Below are positions 10,401-22,400 of a stretch of DNA of 64,000 nt, piece by piece. The notes beneath the pieces are model-generated. The model was not told the origin of the DNA, did no database searches, and saw only the letters and a list, made by a program, of their open reading frames with translations. How positions within the stretch are numbered: position 1 is the stretch's first letter; each line of letters starts with the position of its first letter. The translations under genes were made by a program, and so were the position numbers. This stretch comes from Physella acuta (lineage: Eukaryota; Mollusca; Gastropoda; Physidae): the NCBI RefSeq assembly GCF_028476545.1, contig NW_026732730.1, positions 62,001-126,000 of the forward strand. The letters are read 5' to 3'.

Positions 10401-13400
10401 TGTATTTAATTTTTATTTTTAGTGCAAACTGCATTAATAATTACAATATTTCAACGGATAATAATCTATTATAGAGTTACGTAAGAATTAATTATATGGT
10501 TAGTCTAAGGAAATAATATTGAGGAAATCTTATTTCATCTAAACCAGTGGTTCCCAACCTTTTATGAGTGGCGACCCCCTTTTATAAAAAGTAAAAGACC
10601 CGCGACCCCCATAGAATTAAAAAGCCGAAATTAGTATCGAAAGTAATAAGCACTAAAATAAGATTTTCTAGTAGACTTTCAATATGAACTACTCTTGATA
10701 ACTTTTTTAATAGCATGAGTAAAATTGCATACTATTCACTAAACCTTCGTGGTTAAGTTTTTAATTTTTTAAAATTTTTGTTAAGGGGATAGGCTCCCGA
10801 AAAAAACGGGGAAAAAAACTTTTTAATTAAAAAGCCTTTTACATTTATTTGTGTATGTATAAGTTAGGGTACTTAAGGAAAAATATTTGGATGTACCAGG
10901 GACTCTTCTGAAAATATGGTTGCCATGGAAACGGCGGCCATCTTGGAAAAAACTACCGATGTGGAGTTCTAAAATTTCCTAAAGTAACATATAAACCGCA
11001 CATATAATCATTGATCTTTATTGTACTAACACCAATAGAGCCAGCTGGCTAATTTTTGTAACCGAAAAACAGCTAGACATATTTTTTTCAAATTTTCAAA
11101 AAATTTTTTTGTGAAATCCCATTGAATTTAGCATTATTTTCATTGGAATTTCGTCACACCGAATTTTGAAAATTAAAAAAAATATTTCTAGAGTGATTTC
11201 TGTTACAAAAACTAGCCAGCTGACTCTATTAGCGTTAGTACAAGAAGGATCAAAAGAGTCCCTGATGCATGGAAATATTTTCCTACATGTACCCTAACTT
11301 AGATATATACAAATAAATCAATAAAAGCTTTTAATTAAGAAGTTGGTTTTTTCTGGAGCCTACCCCCTTAATGCCAACCTATGTCATTATAATTATCTTA
11401 ATTTTGTTTTTAATCGAAGAATAGTGTTGAAAATATATTCTCGAAAAGTCAATCAATTTTACGTTTGGGTATGAATGGTGAATACTCCACCAAAATTGTG
11501 TCTGCAGTTTTTCATCTTACTCGGAATCACTCTGCAAATCAAAGAATTCCTCTTGTAATTCACCGGGAATGCTGGCAACATCAAGGGAAGAAGAGAATGG
11601 GTAATGCGTAAATGCAGATTCTTCTTTTTTCGGCTCAGAGAAATAGAGATGCAGTTCGTTTTCAAGAGATTCAAGATGCCCAGAAATCGCTTCTTTCAAA
11701 TTTTTAATTATCTCACAATCAGATTCATCTACCACACCGCAGAGTTTCTCAAATTTACAATATTTCCAAGATTTATTTTCTTTACCGATTTTGCAGCTTT
11801 GATAAAAATGTCCCGAGATTATCATGGAAAGTTATAATATTCGTTCATTTTCCCTGAATCTTCAGGTTAAGCTTATCTTGATGTTCGAACACATCTGCTA
11901 GGTATGATACTCTCTCCAACCACTCAATGTCGTTTTAAGTATACCAAAAAGTCTTGATTCCTTTGCACTTCCAAGAACAATTTGATTTCAGATTTCAATT
12001 CAAAAACACAATTTACAACATTTCGTTTGACAGCCAGCGTACTGTAGTGTAGAAGAGCAGAACCTCGTGATCTATATTAATGTTTTTGCTCAGTTCTTTG
12101 AAGGCTCCAGATTTTATATAATTTACGACTTATACTAGCAATGGACTCTTGATGTCGATTGGTTAGGGCAGTGGTTAGGGAGCCAAATCTTTTCTGTTTT
12201 CTGAAAGCCCGATTTTGAGCTAAACATAGATGGCGCAACATCCGTACAAACCCCCAAAGCCATTCTAACCCATTTTAATCATCCCGTTTAAAAAAAAACG
12301 CATTTATTTTCTCGATGCTATCTCCACAAAATAGCAACTCTTCTTTGCTATCATCCGCATGAATATAGACACAGACCAGCAACTGCCAACACGAACTCAC
12401 GTCTGTTGATTTATCAACTTGAAACGCAATGGTGAAAGCTTAATTTCAATAAAAAATGTGTTATTTAACATTTACGTACATGCAGCGTTTGATGATATTT
12501 TCTCCTATTGTTTTTTTTTTTTTTTGCTTGGCATTTTCTATCGCGACTTCATTTGATGCTTGCACTAATGCTGGTGAAAACTTCCTGTTCGATCAAGTCT
12601 CTGGCGTTTGCAACTAGCTTCTTACCGACGAAAGAACTCCATATATTTTTTGGTGTGTTCCGAATGACTCATCTCAAATGACGTTTTAGTTTTGAAGATT
12701 TCATAGATGCGTGACTGAGAACAACTTTGTACAGTGCGCTTTGTTTTTTCTCTATTACATTTCCAGTGATGTTAATGAAGCCGAATTTCAAAAATTCTTC
12801 TAAATATTTATGTTTTGTTTCAAATTACTAAGGTTTAGTATACCAGTTGGCGACCCCCCAGAAAGACCTTCGCGACCCCCAGGTTGGGAACCCGTGATCT
12901 AAACCATAAGATTTTTTCCCTTGAAAGCCCGTTAGAGGATTTAAGCATAATGTTTGTTGCCTAAAAAGCCCGTCAGATGAAATAAGAGCTTTGCTTATTT
13001 GGTCTATTGTTGACGTAACTAAGCACTACCGGTACGGTCAACGTGCTAATTTTAATTTTTAATCCAATTATATTTTTATGGACGAAGTTATTTTGAGATA
13101 TTGTATGACATATACATGTGCTGGGGTGTCATTTATTCGAGTTATCCAGGAATTCCGGATTCGAGAAATCAATTTTTTTTTTTTACTTTTCGGATTTCCA
13201 AAATTTGAATTTTAAAAACTTCAGGGTTTGAGTAGGCAATATAAAAATAAAGTCCTTATACTAAATGCTGGAGTAATCCAGATTCCATACAAACAGAAAA
13301 TGAAAATCTAATGACATCACAAACGATCTCAAATATGTTTCGGGCCAACTACACACATAAGTATGAGCACTAATGTGATTGTTTCTGAGATTATTTACAG

Positions 13401-16400
13401 GTAAAATAACACTTTTTAAAATTTCATAATATAAAATTAAGATCTTACAATATTTCTTTAATGTCATAAAGTGATAAGTAACAATATTATAAATAAACAA
13501 TTTAATCATACTTACAGCCAATGGTAAGTCTGACATGACTGTCAGTCTATTTGATACAGGAAATGAACTGTATACAGTTTCTTTTTTTCTTATAAATATC
13601 TGTAACGTTCATAATAGGTATGTTAATATTTTAACCTTTTCTTTTTAAAAATAAAGATATAAAATAAAAATAGGGGTCATCCATTTATGACATCAACAAA
13701 AATTTGGAATTTTACCCCCCCCCCCCCCCCTACAAAAATTTAGTAAATCTCTTAAAACAAGCTGCAAAATCACTGATTTATTAAAATGTAATGTGTACAT
13801 TGTTATATTATTAACTGATGTTATATAGGGATTTGATATTTTGGGTAACATCTATTTCCAGGCCTAAATAATAATTGGGAGTTCCAACTTTTCCAAGATA
13901 TCCGCAAGTCTACGGGCGTGTAAATTCGCTGTGGTTGTGTTAATTGTGCTAAGATTACCTAAAACTGTTCTTAATTTAAAAAAAATGATCGCGCATGCAT
14001 CTCGATTTTAAAAGTTTTTTTACCCACTATTTTTCATAAAGAGTCAGAGATTGCAGGCATTCATAAAATAATTTTTTCTATTGAAGATACTGTAGACCGA
14101 ACTTTTTAATGTCACTTTGTAGCGACTATATAGGTTAGGGTAAATTGGCTAATCAGAGTGACGTCATTTACGTTACACGTGTTTACATAACAAACCACCA
14201 CTCCCCCTTTTGTGTGTTCGCGCTGACCATTAGCCCTACACACCTGAACAAGCGAGCACATTATTTATACACACGCTGATATTTAAATATCTAAATTGTA
14301 ACGTGGTTATTTTGGGTTTTTTAAATGAAAAAAAAAATGATAAGATCAACATCATTTTAGCCTTTGACACAAATTAACGATTGTAGGACTACTATTACTG
14401 TGATTTATTTATAATTGTTTGAAATGTTTAAAAATGAACTTGAAATAGCAAGAATTGTTTTAGAAAATTGCCGCGGTAAATGACCCGCCCCCTCCCGCTT
14501 GTAAAAAAAAATATTTTTTTTTAGGCTGGCGGTTTACAGCTGCATTTCTGATACATTTAACACAAGAACTGCCGACTTAATGTATAACCTACATTTATGT
14601 ACAATTTTTAAATATTTTTTCATTATTTTTTTCGGACCCCCCCCCCCCCCCCCACACACACACACTTGTGTAGACGTCATAAATGGATGACCTCATACAG
14701 GAAAACAACTTAGAGTGTTTAATGTGATTTAAACAATTCTTTGAACATTAATTACACAAAATATCAGTAACAGCTTACGTTTTCTTTTCATTAAACAATT
14801 GAAAAAAACTTAAACCTTAGGTTGCCGAATCACTTCTGGTGCCATATCTTCAAAAAAATTAACGTCTGGCTCTGTGATATCATCAGTCTGCTTCTGGTTA
14901 ACTTGATACTTGTTTACATAAGCAGCCTTCTCAACAGGAGATTTCATTGCATTGATAGTGTTTTTATCCTTTCTCTGTACATTTATATTGGGGACATCTC
15001 CTGGCAAAGATTGATATAGTCCATCGATAGGCTTTTCATCCCATGCATTCCAAGATATCATTTCAGTCTGAAAACAAGGTAGGGAAAAATGTTTATTTTA
15101 ACAAAAATTACTCTTTTTAATTGCAATCTGTGTCAGTTATAACTAAAGTAGTAGCTTCAAAAGAATGAATCAATAGAAATAGATGAATCAATAGAAATAG
15201 ATGATGCAGCTTATACATATCTTTTGACCTTCAAAACTTAGTATGCAATACATATTTTCAACTAAAATATATTCTACACCTTTCTTACTGAAGCAGGACA
15301 TTACTCACACTTATCAATTACTACCCTATGTATTGCACCCCCCCCCCTTTCTAACGTGCAAGTAGAAATTTTACCCCCACCATTTTCACTAATGATTGTA
15401 AATAATATAATGTGTAGGCTCTGGAACGGAATTAGTTTTAATCAAGGACAGTAGACCCCCATCTGTAAAGGAGTTTATTTTCTTGGACTTGAATGCCAAT
15501 TTATCAATGGACACCAGCGAGTTGACGAGATTCCTTCCCTAATGTTGTTGACATGGAATAAAAATGTGCTTTTTTAGATTTAGGACCATAAAACTAATAA
15601 AAGATAAAATTTTATCAAAAACTTAAGCCTAAAATTAATTCAGAAATGTAATATTTTTAGAATCAATGCTATACAAGTTGCAGATCCAGAGAACTTGAAC
15701 ATAATTTGTTGAGTTTAAGGCTACATTTCTATTTATTTTCATCAAGCCTAAGTTTTAACCCGATGTTTCACTTTCGTAAGACAAACATTGATTGGCTGTA
15801 AAGGAACTCCGTGATCGATTTCTGACAGCCCCACTTTATAGTTATTTTGTTTACAAAACTTTGCAGATCAAGTTTTTAAATAACTATGCAAATTTAAATA
15901 CATGACCTATTTTTTCTATTTTTAGCTTACAATGTGTACAATAAAATTTAAGGCGGCCATTGTTTATGTCGCCATTACACGTGAAAACCAAATTGTTTTT
16001 GCTTTTTTTTTAATTTTTATTTAGTTACCGTAAATTTTAAAAACATCAAATACACCCAATCTTTAGTAAAGTCCGAAAAAAACCAGACAGACAGGTTTTT
16101 ATAACCATATTAATTGTAACTACGCCGTGCAAGATTTTTAAATGAATTTATACACCTCTCAAATACCTTTGAGACTTTTCTCGCTGGTGTCCATTAGAAG
16201 AAATGAATCTGGCAGCTTGGTTGGCCTAAACTCTGATAACAGGAAAATCAGTTTGTGTAAAAAAAATTATATGGAGGATGCTGGGTTACGACCCCGGAAT
16301 CCAAAGTAAAGACATTCAGGTTAGCAATTGTATGTACGCTCTTCATCCTACCATTCCACCCCATGGGAATACTCTTGAGATGCCCTTTGAATATTAAAAC

Positions 16401-19400
16401 AATTGTGTGTAGTGTTATTAACATAGAATGATTATAAAACTCGTGTGGAGTAGCCGATTTTCAATCGAGCGCCTCTCCGGGTGGCGGATACGAATGCCAC
16501 CATGGAAGGTGACGGGGAAATCAAATACCCGGGGTGGACCAAAATCGGCAGCTATCCTGTGATCTGGAAGGTGATTCCCTTAAGGTTGGGCTCTGGGCTA
16601 ACAACCTGGTCCTGTAAAACAAAGCTCGTTACAGAAAGGCCAAACAGATAACATTTAGACAATTCTGTCCTGGGAGTAAATATACTAAAAAGATCTTCAT
16701 TACAAAGAGACATGACGCGGACTGGAGAAAGCCGATCCGCCGACAACCCTTCTTTTGATCAGGAAAATTAACGTCGGTGCCTGGAACGTATGAAGCAGGA
16801 AAGACAGCACAGGTGCCAGCCGAACCGGATATAAATAGACTAACCGTATTAGGCGAAGTATGGTGGACACAGGCTGGGCAAAAACGACTGGTAACATCGG
16901 AACTACTGATTTAATCCGGGCACAACAACTGCAATGGACCGCGCAAAATCAGAAAGCACTGATCGAATGGGAGGTATACGGCCCAAGAATTACCGTAGCA
17001 TCTATTTGCACATAGAAAAAGTACATCAAACTGAATATCGTCCAGTGCTCTGCTCCTATAAATGACGGAAAGAAAAAACTAATTTTATAACAGACTCGAA
17101 AACATTCTGGAAATATATCCAGAAAAGGACATCACCATTTTCTTGGGGGATTTCAACGCAAAAAAAATAGGGCCAAACAATAATTCTACCGCCCCCCCCC
17201 CCCCGAACGAAATTTATATAATTTATATAGAATATATATACTCTAACAGTGTCCGCCCCTCCCCCCAACCCAAAAAATTTCAAGTGCCCCCCCCCCCCCC
17301 CCCCCCGAGAAAAAAGTCTGGAAGGAACACTGTCAATAAATAATATAGCTTTCGGTGCAACTACCGTTGCCCACCATGTTGCAGACATGAAACACTGTGA
17401 CTCAAATAGCGAAAAATGCTAGCAAGTTTCGCAATTTTTCAATTGCAATGGATGAGTCGCTGGACAGCGGTTCCACCTCTCAACTACTTGTGTTTATTAG
17501 AGGTGTGGATGAAGACATAAACATAACACAAGAGCTGGCTTTTTATGATACTGTTACCGGAGAGGATATATTCAATAATTTGACCAAAAAAAAAACCCTT
17601 GCTGATTATAATTTGGACTGGACTAACCTCAGTTACCTGACTGTTGACGGAGGGAGAACATTAGTGGCATAAAGAAAGGCTTGGTTGGACAAGCGGAGCA
17701 GATGTGTAATGAGAAAAACATTCTACAACTAATGTTCCTGCACTGTATTAATTATTCAACAGTAAGCTTTGTGTGCTACATATGTGGACATACGCAGTGT
17801 AGTGAATCCTGTGTTGAAGATGGTGAAATACAAACAGAGAATCGCAAGATTTACCAGTGCAATGACTAAGTTTTGAGAAAGTTCTGAGCAGGGTATTTAA
17901 GTTAAGAAAGGAAATAGGTGACTTCCTGGAAAACAAAGCAAGCCGCTGCCGTTAATGTCTGATGAAAAGTATAGAAATTGGCCTCTGCTGCAAACGTAAC
18001 ACGTCATTTAAATTTTCTGAACCTAAAACTACAAGAGAGGGAAATCGTTTCTGATCTATACACCCATCTAAAGGCCTTCAGAATCAAACTTGTCATGTTT
18101 TCGGGACAAGTACAAGCCAACAACTTGACGCACTTTCAGCAGTGCAAGGTCTTCATAGCTAAAGCAACAGCTGTGCCCCAGGTCATTTCCATGCATTATC
18201 ATCAAAGACATCCAGCTGCAGTTTCAGTGGCGGTTTGCTGACTTGGATTCACAGGCAGAACAAGGAAGACTATTTCAACACCCATAAGAAGCAAATTTGG
18301 CCAGTTGCCCAGATGAACTGCAACTGGAGGTCATTGATGAATGACAAGCAATTTACCTCCGTAGAGACTAGTTCAAAGTAGGAAGGGTAGGTTTTTTAGA
18401 AGTTTTTGACCAAGGAAGACTTTCCTAAAACGTTTGCATCAAAGTACCTTTCAAATTTTGCAACAACATACCCGTGTAAACAAACATTTTCAAGAATGAA
18501 ATACGTGAACAACCATTTGATAACAAACTTGGACCTGGTGTTTGTTGTTTGTCCCCTAGCGTCTTTCTTTCAGACTTTTTTCTCCGGGGGAGGGGGTGGA
18601 CGACGACACTTAAAATTTGTATATATTTCTATATAGATTATATTTCGTGGGGAGGGTGAGATTAGGTAGACATTCTTCGGGGGGGGGGGGGGGGGGCTCT
18701 ACCTCCCCGAAGAAATGCCTTGAAACAATTCTGGCCCCCGAACTGTTTTATATTAAATGCGGCCTTCGGGCTGAAAAGATTGGAGACCCATGACTTAGTG
18801 GAACTCCTAAATAGATCAGTAGGTCTACTTCTGAACCCACCAGACATCGACCTTAATGAAGTTGATCTCACCATCAACTGCGAGATACTAACTAGAGAAG
18901 ATATTAAGATATCCCAGCAGACCAGGAGGCACCTGTAAAGATGTAGAAATAACGGCGGACTGGCAGGAAGGTCATCTGATAAAACTTCCCAAGCAAAGCG
19001 CCCTCAGTAACTGTAACAGTTACAGGGGATCATACTCCTTATAATACTTGGGCAAGTTTTCAACAGAGTACTCTTAAATAGGCCGAGAAATGTCATTGAA
19101 CCAGAGCTAAGAGACAAACAAGCAGAATTTCGACAGAAAAGATCACAAGCCAGATCGCATAATAGTTTAGCAGTCAATAGAGTAGAATTCACCAATGTAC
19201 ATTAATTTGATTGATTATGAAAATGCTTTCGAGAGAGTGGATCGAGCTTTCTGGAAGCTCGTACGCTACTACGGCATTCCTCAAATATGGTGAACCCGAT
19301 TTAAAAACAAACAAACACGAAGTCCTGCAGACTCCTGCTGAGTTGTCGATGGCGGGCAACTTAAAGACTGTTTTTAGGTGCCAACCGGAGTCCCGCGAGG

Positions 19401-22400
19401 ATGTCTATTGTGCCCACTCTTCTTCCTTCCTACCATCGACTGGATGATGAAGACAACCACCAACATTCGTTAAGTAAATCTGTACGTTCTGATCATCTTG
19501 ACTCATATTAACGTTCTTCAAGTTGTGTGAGAATGTGTTTACTTTTACTGTACATCTATTCAGTCCCCCCCCCCTACCCCCCCAATATAGTTGCATAGAG
19601 TTTTTAACACAATCCATTTTAAAATATGTGCTTCTGTACCAGATACCTTAGGAACATTTTCAAGAACAGCTGACAGGCAAAGGATCAGCAGTTTCCCTTC
19701 CTGCTAGTATTAACATATTCAAGATAAGCAAAATCGTATTCTACGGGGAACACTTTAAGTAAACAATTTCCCTACGTTTCTAGACTGATCTTAAAAACGT
19801 ATAACAGACGGATGATTGTATTGAGCCTGACAACTTAAACACACGTGAATTAAGATCGACATGCAGGTGGTTAGCGGTCTAAATCCAACGAGGATAACTC
19901 ATACAGCTGATGTACAGGTGCTAACGTAAACCAAGAGGTAGGCTATAGAATAGATCTTTTACTTGCGATGAGTTATTTAAAATGTGATATTTAGGGTACA
20001 TAACATGATAGTTTTAATTGCGGTATCAGTAATGTGTTTGCTGTTGTCCTTTTTTACAACGTGTGTGTGTTGCAGAACTTGTTTTAAATTGTAACTATTC
20101 TCCAAAAAAAAATCTTCGTGGGGGGAGCGCCCTCCCCTCACCACGCATAAGCTACTTTCTAAACACCTTGAAGTTGAAGCATTTATGCTTATTTCAATAG
20201 AAACTGATGTTTTAAGTGAACTGTTCAAGTGATAGATTATAGGCCTAATTGATTATAACAGCGGATTTCTGTTTTATACACAAGGAAGTATTTAATAACA
20301 AGCTTTTATGTAATTATGCATTTAAAAGAGAAAATAGATTATTTTCTATAAATATATAACAATACACTATTATTTAAATAATTATAAAGAAAAGCGGACA
20401 GAGAGAAAGTGAGAGAGAGGTGCGCAGATGGGCATTTATATATTAGGATTTTAAAATGTAATATACGAGAATTTAATTTTTTTATTTCAAGTATTTTATT
20501 TTTTTATTAAGATTATTAGTATTTGTGCAAGGAGCTGGAGAGCCGCATCTTGACATCAAAAGAGCCGCATGCGGCTCGCGAGCCGCAGGTTGCCGACCCC
20601 TGTCCTACATAGATTACGCTGGTAATAAATTAATATAGTTATTTTTTTTTACGCACAGCGGTAGTCCATTAAATACGTTACATGTGACGTAAATTCTGCA
20701 AATTTTACCATCAACACATATCGTCAAATAGCCAGACAGCAGCTCGACGAATGACATAAAAAAGTTCCATCTACTAGCTACCCTCATCCCCCCCCCCCCC
20801 CACCAAAAAAAATCTTTTCATGATTACCAGCAACCTCTGACAAACTGTATCACTTTATGAAAAATAGTATATTATGTACCGTTTAGAGGTATTGACCATG
20901 CAGATATTAATTTTCAATAAATAATTTTAAACAGTGGTAGCAAATCGATACGGTTACAGTAAGTTTACACAGTAGACTAACTAACCATTTCGTGTCGAAT
21001 AACACAGTAACTGAGTGAACTGGATTCACCTTGATCTAGTATAATAAAAAAGAGATTAAATGTCTACCTTTGCTTATAATTTATAACTAGGCATGCTGCC
21101 CAGCTTCGCTTAGGCTTTCGAAAACATTGAGAATTTGAATGCTTAATTAATTCGCCCGAAGGTCGGTCTACGACCTCAAGAGTTATGAAGAGGTTCCTCC
21201 GTGGACATTTTTTTTCGATTTATAGCTCATATAAGGTACCGGTCAGTCGAGGTCAGTTTTGACCCCCACATCGTAGACTTTTCGGCCAACCGGCCCCCGT
21301 GTTCTGTCGCACCAAGGCAAGATCATGCCAAATTTGAAGCGCCTGCGGCGCCGGGAAGTGCCCTATCGGACACCCGACAATCTAGATCTAGATCTAGATT
21401 CCTAATAGAATTTTTTTTTTTTAAGTTTAGCCCGAGCATAATAATCCCAAATTAGCCAGTTCCAAACAAAGATTTTGTATAAAATAAATAAGTCTTGAAA
21501 TAGTTTAGTCCTAATATAGAAATTTATTTTTGGAATTGATTTTAGAGAAGTTAGAGTCTAAATCTAGATCTTAGCGTCTACGTCTAGATCTAGTTATTGC
21601 CTAGATTTAGATTTAGATTTAGTCTAGATCTAGAATCCAAATACATAAAATAAATTTTATGAGTTTAGGCCGGAAAAATTGTATTGTATACATTTCATAG
21701 TGTACGTAGATCTAAATCAAATTTGAATGAAATAGTTCATTTCTTTTCATTCTAAACACGGCAGATGACGTCATTAGTTAATGTATAAGCAATAGTGACG
21801 TCACAGTTTTATGCGTTCTTTTTCACATATATTAATGCTTTTCCGGTTGCATAAATAATACTGTTTCTCTACATTCGAATACGCCTTTAATTTTTATTTT
21901 TCTTCTTTAACTAATATTGTGGTTATACATTTAAAACATCTAACATATTATTTTCAACAAAAGTCCGTATAAAGTTCTGCATATATCGCTGCCGTTTCTG
22001 ACGTGATGTCCGGCGAAAATATTTTGCGGACAGACAGAGAGAGAGAGAGAGAGAAGAGCGCACATGGCCTTTTATAAATTAGGATGGTTGTACTATCACC
22101 CAGTGTTTCTTCTAGACTTTTTTCTCCGGGGGTCCACTTGAAATTTTCGGGGGAGGGGGGGCTGGTAGACTTTCTTCGGGGGGGGGGGGGGGGGGACGAC
22201 GACGACACTGCATATTTTCTATATAAATTATATAAATTTCATTTCGTTGGGGTGGGGGGCGGTAGAATTTTTTCGGGGGGGGGGGGGGGGGGGGGGGACT
22301 TTCCCATGCAACATAACTTATTTTTTGAATAACAAACTCATTTTAAAATTTTTGCAAGGTGGTTGGTTGTATCTTTGTGTGGAACAAAAATTACGATCTG

